DNA of 64,000 bases from Actinoplanes sp. TFC3 (GTDB taxonomy: Bacteria; Actinomycetota; Actinomycetes; Mycobacteriales; Micromonosporaceae): positions 5,483,925-5,547,924 of the forward strand of contig NZ_LOJP01000001.1 of the NCBI RefSeq assembly GCF_001553785.1. Reading direction: 5' to 3'. Shown in pieces: positions 1 to 8,247 of the stretch. The notes under the pieces were generated by a model. It saw nothing but the letters and a program-made list of their open reading frames with translations. It was not told the DNA's origin and did not search any database. A program made the translations under genes and the position numbers. Positions within the stretch are counted from its first letter, which is position 1. Every line of letters begins with the position of its first letter.

Positions 1-85
1 AGGGCGAGAACGAGAACAAGTAAGAGTGTTGCCTCAATGCGCAATGAAGAAAGTCCTACGCGAGCGCATGAAGGAGCCGTTCGGC

Positions 86-364
86 ATGGACATCGGGCCT
101 CGGGTGCAGTACCACTCTGAAGTGGACTACGCATGGTTCTTCGTTCTGGTTGGAGCCGCCGTCGGTGCCGTGCTGATCGTCTGGGTGCTGCCGGGCCGTA
201 GGCCCAAGTACTTGTTGACCTTTAGTATGTTCATCGCGGCAGCCGTGCTCATGTCGGTCGTATCTGGTAGTGGTCTGTGGTCCTGCGTCTCTCTCGGCCT
301 GGCCGCGCTCACGGTCGCAGCGAAGTTTGAGGCACGGAAGTCTCGACGTCTGTCGCCAGGCTAG
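86..364 (+). CDS. small membrane protein, unknown function
   Basis: The 92-residue product has three hydrophobic stretches: about residues 15-38 (FFVLVGAAVGAVLIVWVLPG), 42-61, and a shorter one near residues 65-77. It ends in a basic tail, so it is likely a small inner-membrane protein. An in-frame ATG also occurs further upstream, but the ATG at 86 is preceded by AAGGAG at proper spacing, so I chose it. I recognise no family. It precedes the GmrSD-like gene by 236 bases and need not be functionally linked to it. Confidence 0.55.
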   Translation: MDIGPRVQYHSEVDYAWFFVLVGAAVGAVLIVWVLPGRRPKYLLTFSMFIAAAVLMSVVSGSGLWSCVSLGLAALTVAAKFEARKSRRLSPG

Positions 365-600
365 GAGCCGCAAGTCGGTCGACAGACCCGACTCTGCCAC
401 GGCGTAGCCACACCAAGTACCTACATATTGGCTGCACGCGCCACGGCCTCAGTTCGGGTGCCGGTAGGTTCCCGATCAGGGTCGCATCGCATGCTGGCGG
501 CGTACTCGGCCGCGCGGTGCCAGAACGACATTCTGTCCTCGCCGCCCAGCCCCACGTTACCGGTTCGCCGAGCACTAATAGCACTGCATGAGGAGTACGC

Positions 601-2670
601 GTGAAGGCTAACGAGACGACGATTCGTAACCTGCTTCAAGGCGAAAGGCAGTATGTCGTCCCGCTCTACCAGCGGCGTTACAGCTGGAAGCGCCGTGATC
701 TGGCGCAGTTGTGGGCTGATCTCACGCGAGTGGTCGAGGCGGGCGGCACCCACTCCCATTTCCTGGGCTCGGTCGTGCTGGCTCCATCGCCCACGAACAC
801 GCCGGCCGGCGTGCAGAGCTGGCTGGTCGTCGACGGACAGCAACGGCTGACCACATTGGGCATCTTGCTCTGCGCCATCCGCGATCATGTCAGAGACACC
901 GATTCCCGACTCGCGGCCAAGATCGACGATCTCTACCTATTCAACAAGTACGCCTCCGGCCCCGACCGTTACACGCTGCTGCCTACCAAAGCGGACCGGT
1001 CGGCCTGGATCGCGTTGATCGAACGCGCACCCGACGCCGGCGGCGAGGACCGCATCGGCGAGGCGTACCGCTACTTCCGGGCGGCGCTCCTGCAAGCGGA
1101 CGACCCCGACGACGAACACGACATCGTCCGGTTAGAGCAGGCCGTCGCCGGACAGTTGAGCATCGTCGAGATCGCTGCACACGCCGACGACAACGTGCAT
1201 CGGATTTTCGAGTCCCTTAACTACACCGGTCAACCACTCACCCAGGCCGACCTGCTACGCAACTACCTGTTCATGCGGTTGCCGAACCGGGGCGACGACG
1301 TCTACGAACGGCAGTGGCTACAGCTGCAGGAATTGCTGACTGACAAGCAGCTCGAGCAGCTCGTCTGGCTCGACCTCGTGCTGCGCGGTGATGACCGGGC
1401 AACCCAGGAGTCGATTTACCAAGCCCAGCAGGAACGCCTCAGACAGCTACCGGACGAGGCCGCGATCGAGCAGTGGATCGTCGACCTGCACCACAAGGCG
1501 CGACTGTTCCGCAAGATCCTCAACCCACAGCACGAGACCGATCCTAAGCTGCGCCAGGCCCTCGATCGGCTCGACCGCTGGGGCGTCGCCGTAGTCCACC
1601 CCGTCGCCTTGCACGTCCTGCTCGCTCACCACGCCGACCAGCTCACCGCTGGGGAGGCTGCGGCCGCTCTGCGCGTCGTTGAGAGCTACTTGGTCCGGCG
1701 CACCCTTGTCGGCCTGTCCAGTTCCAATAACAACCGGCTGATGATGTCGCTGGTCAAGGATCTCGGTGAACAGGTCCCGTCGGCCAAGGCCATCGTCCGT
1801 GCTTTGTCCGGACCTCGGAAACGCTTCCCCACCGACGAACATGTGCGTGACGCCGTACTGGCCAACAGCTTCTACTGGCTCGGCCGCGGACCTCAACGCG
1901 CCTACATCTTGCGCTGCATCGAGGAAGACCACCGCCACGGCGAACCCCTCGACTTCGATAAGGCCAAAGTCACCATCGAACATGTCTTGCCGCAGTCCCC
2001 CACCGAGGAGTGGAACCAGATGCTCCTTGCCGACCTACGCGACGGTGAAACCGTCGAGGAACTTCACAGCTCGCTGGTTCACACTCTCGGCAACCTGAGC
2101 CTAACCGCTTACAACTCCAAGCTGTCCAACGACGGTTTCGCCGCGAAGAAGCAGATCCTCGCCGACAGCGGCCTCGCCATGAACCGGGACCTCGCCCGCG
2201 CCGAACGCTGGGGCCGCCCCGAGATCCACGCCCGCGGCCGGACACTCGCCGAACGCATCACCAAGATGTGGCCCGGACCTGACGAGACCGTCGCAACCAC
2301 ACCACTGACCCCCCGTTGGGCGCTCATGAACCAGATCCTCGCGAGCATCCCCGCCGGCAGATGGACTAGCTACTCCGACATCGCCGAGGTCATCGGCTCA
2401 CACCAAGTCGCCGTCGGCGCCCGCCTCGCCGCTGTCCAAGTCCCCAATGCCCACCGCGTCCTCAAACTCCACGGCGCCATCTCACCCGAATTCCGCTGGC
2501 CCGACCCCGAACGCCAAGACGATCCCAAGACCGTCCTGGAAGCCGAAGGCATCCGATTCGACCAATGGGGCCGTGCCGCAGCCGACCGAAGAATGACCGC
2601 CAACGAACTCGCTGAAGCCGTCGGGCTCGACACCGACGGCCCAAGCTCAGCGGTAGGTGACGCCGTCTGA
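601..2670 (+). CDS. GmrSD-like DUF262/DUF1524 nuclease with C-terminal alkyltransferase-like domain
   Basis: This 689-residue protein is a probable type IV-like restriction factor against modified phage DNA. The N-terminal DUF262 (ParB/Srx-like NTPase) half carries the PLYQRRYSW opening and the DGQQR motif at residues 78-82. The DUF1524 HNH half carries IEHVLPQ near residue 459 and LGNLSL...N...LSN...F..K near 497-515, the usual His/Asn pattern. From about residue 573 to 665 follows a module resembling the DNA-binding half of O6-alkylguanine transferases, with a helix-turn-helix (TSYSDIAEVIG) and a PxHRV-like loop. The loop reads VPNAHRV near 616, so the alkyl-accepting Cys is Ala. It should therefore bind DNA without repairing it. 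DUF262 and DUF1524 together form the GmrSD/SspE class of restriction enzymes; a base-reading role for the C-terminus is inference. The GTG start follows GAGGAG. Confidence 0.88.
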   Translation: MKANETTIRNLLQGERQYVVPLYQRRYSWKRRDLAQLWADLTRVVEAGGTHSHFLGSVVLAPSPTNTPAGVQSWLVVDGQQRLTTLGILLCAIRDHVRDTDSRLAAKIDDLYLFNKYASGPDRYTLLPTKADRSAWIALIERAPDAGGEDRIGEAYRYFRAALLQADDPDDEHDIVRLEQAVAGQLSIVEIAAHADDNVHRIFESLNYTGQPLTQADLLRNYLFMRLPNRGDDVYERQWLQLQELLTDKQLEQLVWLDLVLRGDDRATQESIYQAQQERLRQLPDEAAIEQWIVDLHHKARLFRKILNPQHETDPKLRQALDRLDRWGVAVVHPVALHVLLAHHADQLTAGEAAAALRVVESYLVRRTLVGLSSSNNNRLMMSLVKDLGEQVPSAKAIVRALSGPRKRFPTDEHVRDAVLANSFYWLGRGPQRAYILRCIEEDHRHGEPLDFDKAKVTIEHVLPQSPTEEWNQMLLADLRDGETVEELHSSLVHTLGNLSLTAYNSKLSNDGFAAKKQILADSGLAMNRDLARAERWGRPEIHARGRTLAERITKMWPGPDETVATTPLTPRWALMNQILASIPAGRWTSYSDIAEVIGSHQVAVGARLAAVQVPNAHRVLKLHGAISPEFRWPDPERQDDPKTVLEAEGIRFDQWGRAAADRRMTANELAEAVGLDTDGPSSAVGDAV

Positions 2671-2695
2671 AGCTGTCGCCGACTGGCGCGTGGGC

Positions 2696-3025
2696 CTACT
2701 CCTCGTCGGCTTCCGGGTGATCCACCGCATTGATTTGCGATAGATCCGGTTTGACCGGAGCAGGGGTAGGCATCGGGCCCAGCCCAATCTGCTCGAGCGC
2801 ATCGTGCAACGTTCCTCGCAGTTGGGAGGCAGCATCTCGCTTGGCCTGAAGGTAGGCGAGCTGCGCAGCAGCGCCTCCAGCCGAACCTGCGTTTTCGTAT
2901 CCGCCCCAGACCTCTACCCAGTGGTAGTTCCCGCCGCTGTTGTCGATGCGCGCTACTCAGAAAACCTTGCCACGCTTGCGCACGGTCCAATACGTACCGT
3001 CAGCGGTGTAGTTCGTGTAAGCCAT
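2696..3025 (-). pseudogene. small ORF interrupted by an in-frame TGA
   Basis: Reading the minus strand from the ATG at 3025 gives a protein-like sequence (MAYTNYTADGTYWTVRKRG) that meets a TGA at 2957-2959, codon 23. It then continues in the same frame for 87 more codons to a TAG at 2696 (VARIDNSGGNYHWVEVWGG...). The TGA lies where a Trp codon (TGG) would fit, so one G-to-A change could explain it. No ATG or GTG restarts the frame soon after. I do not recognise the family. A real nonsense mutation, a sequencing error or a shadow frame all remain possible. Confidence 0.45.
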
Positions 3026-3122
3026 AAGTCTACGCTAGACGTAACATCGAAAGCTGCAGATACCACGAAAGCTCCGAAAGCTCGACGGACGGACGCTATC
3101 GGTGTTCCTACGCATCCGGTAT

Positions 3123-3320
3123 GCCACCCCGTTGGAGGTCAGCCTCACCGACGGGCACCAGCCTTGCCCACGAGGTCCAACGACGACCCTTCACCGATGA
3201 GGCATCGAATTGCCGCCACCAGGACTACATCACCGCCGGCCTCACCGACATCTGGCTCTGGCATCCGCGCATCGGCGTGCCCAGCATCGTGAAGCGGGTG
3301 AGCTGGACGCTGCCGATGCC
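3123..3320 (+). pseudogene. decayed remnant of a CoiA-like gene
   Basis: The DNA is clearly similar to codons in the middle of the intact CoiA-like gene at 10438-11490. Shared stretches include the ones coding SLTDG, HQDY.TAGLTDIWLWH and RxGVP. The reading frame is broken and both ends of the gene are missing. The best-preserved part matches roughly 10815-11000. It marks a lost second copy, or the source or product of a duplication within the island. Confidence 0.7.
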
Positions 3321-3528
3321 TCCCTGTGGGTGGGGGTATGCCTTGGTCCTGAGCGGGCACGATGCTGCCTGCGGTGCGGGCAACGGGCGGTGCGGTGAAG
3401 CAGTGGACCATGACTCGGCCGCGGGATCTGCCAGTAGCCGGGCGGACAGTGCGGCTGCGCTGGCGCACGGATAAGTTGGTACGGCGCAACTGGGCGTAGC
3501 CGCATCACGACGAAAGGGGAATTCACGG

Positions 3529-4389
3529 GTGCCCAAGATCAGCTTTGCCGGGGTCACCGCAGCCTCGCTACAGATTGACGACCCGAAGGTGCTCGACCGA
3601 GCAAAGAACTCCCCCGAGGTGCACATTGCGTTGCAGATGCTTCGACCCCGGAACTGGTGGGGTGCAGGGATAAGCCCAAATACCCTCCAGCAGCTCTCCC
3701 GGGATGACGGCATTCCGGTCGCATGGGTGCCGCCAACCGCAACTTTGAATGATCTCGCATCGGCCGCCAACTCGACTGCCCGTAGCGCGGTACTCCTCGC
3801 CCACGAGGGCGCAATCGTCGACGACTGCGTAGAAGCGCTGTACGCATGCGTCCATCCGTGGCTGGCCGACGAAGCCGCTCTTGCCCACCGGGCGTTGAGC
3901 GCCTACAAAGACGGGCACTATGAAGCCGCGATGGCCTTGGCCATTGCGCTCGGCGAACCTCTGGCCAAGTGGTGGTCAGTACCTCAACTACCCGACTCCT
4001 TCGACACCGAGGAGCATCGACAGGCGTTGCAGGCCACGTTCGACGCCGAGAAAGATGCCGCGAAGGCAGCGGGTCGTAAGCTGCATTCCACCTATCAGCT
4101 TGCTCGGGCACTGCTCGACAAGCCCGGCATTGACCCGTCACGGTTGGCGTTCCGGTGGCAGATCGTCGCCGCCCCAATCCCCAAATTCTTCACCCCCTGG
4201 CGCGACGGCAAAGATCTGCCCCCGGACGACCTGTCCCGGCACGTGATAGCGCACAGACCGACTGTCGTGCACATGAACCGCCGCAACGCCTTGGTCGCCC
4301 AGATGCTCGTCACCTCGCTGCTACGTGAGTGGCAGCACTGGGCTGAGCGCCTTCAAGACTTGCAGGATCTGGCGACTGAACCTGAATAG
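3529..4389 (+). CDS. HEPN-like helical protein, unknown function
   Basis: The 286-residue soluble protein is mainly alpha-helical. The GTG start is preceded by AAAGGGGA. Near residues 240-266 it has a conserved-looking C-terminal block with RHVIAH, an Rx4H pattern typical of HEPN ribonuclease domains, followed by a hydrophobic helix (ALVAQMLVTSLL). HEPN domains act as RNases or toxins in many defence systems. Here the assignment rests on one short motif plus helical character, and the rest of the protein was not recognised. It lies in the island between a GmrSD-like gene and the first long repeat, which suits a conflict role but does not prove it. Confidence 0.6.
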   Translation: MPKISFAGVTAASLQIDDPKVLDRAKNSPEVHIALQMLRPRNWWGAGISPNTLQQLSRDDGIPVAWVPPTATLNDLASAANSTARSAVLLAHEGAIVDDCVEALYACVHPWLADEAALAHRALSAYKDGHYEAAMALAIALGEPLAKWWSVPQLPDSFDTEEHRQALQATFDAEKDAAKAAGRKLHSTYQLARALLDKPGIDPSRLAFRWQIVAAPIPKFFTPWRDGKDLPPDDLSRHVIAHRPTVVHMNRRNALVAQMLVTSLLREWQHWAERLQDLQDLATEPE

Positions 4390-4552
4390 CGCCTGCGCCC
4401 CTTCCATGTTCTTCATGAGTATGGGCGCGGCATCCTCGCGGAGACCCCAGGTCCTCCAATGTCGGCTGTCCGTCAAATTGAGCATGCCTAGACCACGTTG
4501 GTGCAGTCATCAACGAGCATGACTTCAGCGCAGACGTGCCGCAGACCCTCGT

Positions 4553-4807
4553 TCACTGGTTGCCGCCGAGCTGGCTGCCTCGGAGTGCGAGAGCGGCGTG
4601 AACTTGGGCAAGAAGGGCGAAGTTGTGCATTCTCGCCAGCTCGCGGTCGGGGTAAGCGTTGTCGTCCACGGTTGCGTGAATCGACTGAGCCATGGCCACG
4701 AGTCTCTCGGCTTGGGCGGCGTGTTCATCGGGTGTTATGGATTCACTCTTGCAGAGCCACCGGTTCGGCGAACAGCCCCGCGCTCTCGTGGAAGCGGGCT
4801 GATACAC
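4553..4807 (-). CDS. short hypothetical protein, start uncertain
   Basis: The last 65 residues (ITPDEHAAQAERLVAMAQ ... YPDRELARMHNFALLAQVHAALAL) look like a real small helical actinobacterial protein that starts with an EHxxxAERL-type segment. I placed the start at an in-frame GTG at 4807, but no good ribosome site precedes it and the natural start may be lost. Possible pseudogene. No function can be given. Confidence 0.4.
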   Translation of the reverse strand: MYQPASTRARGCSPNRWLCKSESITPDEHAAQAERLVAMAQSIHATVDDNAYPDRELARMHNFALLAQVHAALALRGSQLGGNQ

Positions 4808-4940
4808 CGCGTCTGCGGCGGACGCAAACCTCGACGAGAGGCCTACAACGCTCACACGTATGAGGACGACGCACCGTCCGGTCGACCCTCCACGGCTGGC
4901 TCATGGACTAGCGGACGACAGTCGCTGACCCTTCATGCTC

Positions 4941-5120
4941 GGACCACTGCGTAACGATGACAAGAGTCGACAACCTACGCTCCTCGACCATCGCCCTCTC
5001 TAGTGTGTCACTAGTCGTCACAAGTGATCGCTGACCTGCGCAAACGCGGCTACCCGCTGCTCAACATTTGCCGCCAGTCGTCAGCCGTTGGCATGGGTTT
5101 TCGGGGGGTAAACGGGGGGC
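4941..5120 (+). repeat. long direct repeat, copy A (180 bp)
   Basis: First of three directly oriented copies; the others are at 16061-16240 and 25112-25292. Nearly identical outer blocks are GACCACTG..TAACGATG plus GACAAGAGTCGACAACCTA at the left, GCTGACCTGCG in the middle and TTTTCGGGGGGTAAA followed by CGGGGGGC at the right. Between them the sequence diverges but keeps paired (T/C)(T/C)GTCA hexamers ten bases apart. The structure resembles an attachment site with arm-type recombinase binding sites. The 277 bases on the right, up to the immA remnant, show no gene. Confidence 0.85.
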
Positions 5121-5397
5121 AGGGCATGGCCGGACCGGGCCACCGTCCGCCACAGCGAACCGTGAACCCGGACGGCGTCGTACCTGCGGGGCCGTTGGTC
5201 GTCAGACCTGCGATAGGCATGGATTAGCTGTATGCACGCTACGTTCGCCTCCGTTGGCGGTTACTTCAACCACCTTGGCCTGCGCCGATCGCTTCGGCTA
5301 CCGCTTGCGGGAAACTGCCATGGTCTTGCTCGACGACTCTGAACGACACTGCCACGGCAGCGCCGCCGCTTCCCGGGGCGCGGCTGCGTGTACCGCG

Positions 5398-5706
5398 TCA
5401 GCGTGAACGACCCGTCGCGACCTGCTTGGCTACGCCAGTTGTGTTGTACCGGAACCGAGCCATCTCCACGGTGACTGAGTAATTTTCAGCGATGGCGTCG
5501 ATGCTGGCCCCGCGGCGGGCGGCAGAGATGAGCAGGTCGCGCGGAAGCAGGAGCGTTCCGCCGAGCGCGGTCGCTTCTTCCTCCTCGTCCGGCTTGCAGG
5601 TTCTGAAAGGCATGCCAGCGAGCTCTCGGACCTCGGACAGGTCGTGTTCCAGGATGATGTGGGCGAGCTCGTGGGCGATGTCGCTGTTCTGCCGGCCCCC
5701 GCCGGG
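5398..5706 (-). pseudogene. C-terminal fragment of an ImmA/IrrE-type metallopeptidase
   Basis: In the frame ending at 5398 the translation reads SDIAHELAHIILEHDL, which contains HELAH, the HExxH zinc site of ImmA/IrrE peptidases. It continues to a C-terminal region typical of the family (ALGGTLLLPRDLLISAA...). The N-terminal part is absent. The frame runs straight into recD2 sequence in another phase at about 5707. Full-length relatives cleave repressors of mobile elements; this piece cannot be expressed as such. Confidence 0.8.
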
Positions 5707-6953
5707 CCGCGGTGCATCGGCGCGAGGACCTGCACGTCACGGCGCGGGTCGAGCCCGAAGCGTTTAGCGATCCGGGTGCACGCCACGTCGACGGTCAGCG
5801 CGGCGGTGGCTTCGGTGTCGTCACAACCGAAGAGGAAGAAGTCGCTCATGCCCTGCAGGATCGGTGGTCGGCCGGCGTTGATCCGGTGGGCGTTGCTGAC
5901 CACCCCGGAGTCGGCGGCCTGCCGGAACACCTGGGTGAGCCGGACCCGGGGAACCGTGTCCGCGGCGAGCAGATCCCGCAGCACTTCCCCGGCGCCGACG
6001 GAAGGGAGCTGATCGACGTCACCGACCAGTAGCAGATGTGCCCCGGGCGGGACGGCCTTGATGAGCTTGTTGGCCAGGATCAGGTCGAGCATGGACGCCT
6101 CGTCCGCCACCAGCAGGTCCACGTCGAGGGGGGTGTCACGGTCGTAGGTGGGTTCGCCGCCGGGTTGTAGTTTCAGTAGCCGGTGCACTGTCGCGGCGGG
6201 TTGGCCGGTCAGTTCGGCGAGGCGTTTCGCGGCCCGTCCGGTCGGGGCGACGAGCATGATCTTCGCCTTCTTCGCGGCGGCCAGTTCGACGATCGACCGC
6301 ACGGTGAAGCTCTTCCCGCAGCCGGGCCCGCCGGTAAGCACGGCGACTTTCGACGTGAATGCCAGCCGGACGGCCTGCTGCTGTTCCGGGGCGAGGTCGG
6401 TGCCGGTGCGCTTCTTCAGCCAGGTCAGTGCTTTGTCCCAGTCGACGCCGGTGAACTGGGCCATCCGGTCCGCGCGGTCGCCGAGCAGCCGCAGCACCGA
6501 ACCGGCCAGGGACTGTTCGGCGCGGTGGAACGGCACCAGGTAGATCGCCGGAACCGGCCCATCAGGGCTGGGCAGGCTTTCACGGACGACGCCTTCCTCA
6601 CCGACCAGATCATCGAGGCAGCGGATGGTCAGCTCGGCGGGTACGTCGAGGATCTTCACCGCGTCGGCGACCAGTTGGGGGGTGGGCAGGTAGCAGTGGC
6701 CGTTGTCGGTGGCCTGCGACAACGTGTACTGCAACCCCGCCATGACCCGCTGCGGGCTGTCGTGCGGGATCCCGACAGCCTGCGCGATCGTGTCAGCAGT
6801 CTTGAACCCGATCCCCCACACCTCGGCGGCAAGCCGGTACGGCTCGTTCTTCACCACGCTGATCGAGGAGTCTCCGTACTTCTTGTAAATCCGCACCGCG
6901 ATCGAGGTGGACACCCCCACGCCCTGCAGTTGAGACGGCGTCCATCGGCTCAT
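5707..6953 (-). pseudogene. recD2: RecD2-like helicase, truncated at both ends
   Basis: The translation from the ATG at 6953 matches the body of RecD2-type 5'-3' DNA helicases: the helix-hairpin-helix region (YRLAAEVWGIGFKTADTIA), Walker A (GGPGCGKSFT), APTGRAAKRL, the VADEASMLD box and LLVGDVDQLPSVGAGEVL. It stops being RecD-like after VLAPMHRGPAGAG. Family members are usually above 700 residues. Here the first part (about 180 residues expected) and the C-terminal SH3/motif V-VI part are gone. The frame runs on through the adjoining immA remnant out of phase, so a 507-residue fusion could be translated, but it should not be a working helicase. Confidence 0.85.
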
Positions 6954-7031
6954 TGCCGAGCGGCTTTAACAGAATCGCAGATTTCGTTTCTTAGGCAGAC
7001 CCCGGAGGCGTTGTTGCAACGTGATTCTCGC

Positions 7032-7232
7032 CTATCCCAATATACCTATGCTGTTAAGGGTGAGGATGAGCAGGGTAAGGGATACACCGAACGTGGCCGT
7101 TCCACGAATCATGCATGCCGGAACTTGTTGCCCGTCTAGACGATAAAGAATGGCTCCCAACAGGCCAATGATTATTGCCGTCAAGACTGCTGCAAATAGG
7201 ACGAGCAGCTTGACCGTGAGTGACGTGTTCAT
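7032..7232 (-). CDS. small two-TM membrane protein
   Basis: The 66-residue product has two membrane segments (VLFAAVLTAIIIGLLGAIL and FGVSLTLLILTL) joined by a short loop with RLDG. It fits a class of short hypothetical membrane proteins seen near actinomycete mobile elements. The ATG follows AAGGG. It lies just upstream of the recD2 remnant in the same direction. Function unknown. Confidence 0.65.
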   Translation of the reverse strand: MNTSLTVKLLVLFAAVLTAIIIGLLGAILYRLDGQQVPACMIRGTATFGVSLTLLILTLNSIGILG

Positions 7233-7352
7233 TTACGGCCCTTCGCAAGTCGAGCTTCTGATGGGTTCTAGCTTGAGATCCTTCTCGCGAAGTCGCTATC
7301 ATTCAGGACTACCTCAAAACTACTCAGGACAAAACCAGATTACGAGGGCGGC

Positions 7353-8159
7353 ATGGGCCGACGACCGAAGCAACTCAAGCCGGACGATCCACTGCACGCG
7401 TTTGCCATCGAGCTCAAGACGCTGCGAGACAGTGCCGGGCCAGCAGGCAGCAGCAAAGCGACTTGCGCCGCCGCAGGGATCAATCGGACGACCTACTACG
7501 CATGGCTGGCCGGCGGACAGCTTCCTGGCCTAGATGCACTAGAGCTGACGGTGAAGGCATGGGGTGGCAGCCCCGCCTACTGGATCGAGCGTCGAAGGCA
7601 CACAGAGACGGCGTTAGCCGCCGTGGCCGCCGAGAGGATCGCGAAGACGCGGATACGACCAGCGCAGGACGCACGGAGGCAGGAGCCCGTACCGGTTCGA
7701 CCGCAGCGACAGCTTGACGGGCTTGCGCCGCCTAGCCACAACGTGGCGCGCGGTGCACGCATACACGAGGCACGCGAGCTGCTGAATCGTATGGGTTTTG
7801 ACGAGCAACGATCGAACGAAAGATCTGCTTATGTGCTTCTCGCCCTGCTGGCACTGGGACCAGAAAAGTCTTGGGATCAGGCGCAGATGCCCGCCCTCGG
7901 CGTACGATCCATTATGCATTGGATCACCGAAAATTACGGCAAAGTTTACGCCGCGAACTCCAGAGAATCTGTCCGCGCGTTTACGCTCCGCCAATTTCTC
8001 GACGCCGGCCTCATTGTGGCTAACCCCGACCGACCGAACCGGCCAGTCAACTCGGCGCGGTGGTGTTTCCAGATTAAACAGGAGCATTACCCGTTACTCT
8101 CCTCGTACGGCAAAGAAGATTTCGATCAGCTTGTCAGTGAGTTCAAGCTGCTTGAATGA
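7353..8159 (+). CDS. HTH protein fused to a BsuBI/PstI-type N-domain, no nuclease domain
   Basis: Residues 1-85 form a helix-turn-helix module of the actinobacterial XRE-like type (ELKTLRDSAG..., then INRTTYYAWLAGGQLPGLDAL). Residues about 135-265 match the N-terminal domain of BsuBI/PstI restriction endonucleases: EARELLNRMG, NERSAYVLLALLALGP, ITENYGKVYAANSRESVR, FLDAGLIVANPDRPNRPVNS. The protein then ends where the catalytic domain of a BsuBI/PstI enzyme would begin, and no methyltransferase gene is adjacent. It may be a regulator that reuses the DNA-reading domain, or a restriction gene that lost its catalytic part. The start follows a GAGGGCGG stretch. Confidence 0.75.
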   Translation: MGRRPKQLKPDDPLHAFAIELKTLRDSAGPAGSSKATCAAAGINRTTYYAWLAGGQLPGLDALELTVKAWGGSPAYWIERRRHTETALAAVAAERIAKTRIRPAQDARRQEPVPVRPQRQLDGLAPPSHNVARGARIHEARELLNRMGFDEQRSNERSAYVLLALLALGPEKSWDQAQMPALGVRSIMHWITENYGKVYAANSRESVRAFTLRQFLDAGLIVANPDRPNRPVNSARWCFQIKQEHYPLLSSYGKEDFDQLVSEFKLLE

Positions 8160-8247
8160 AACAGAGTGGTCGATGTCTGGCGGAGCGCATCATTCTGCCG
8201 CCGAGAACGCGCGTTCAAGTCGGCGGCTTCTTGCGTCTGATGGCGGC

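Noticed and set aside
2370..2990. A 206-codon minus-strand frame at the end of the GmrSD-like gene
   Set aside because: Arg-rich shadow of the alkyltransferase-like domain; a better minus-strand frame exists at 2696-3025.
5707..6953. The recD2-like frame as a functional 507-residue helicase
   Set aside because: Its last 90 residues are out-of-frame immA sequence, and the helicase N- and C-terminal parts are missing.
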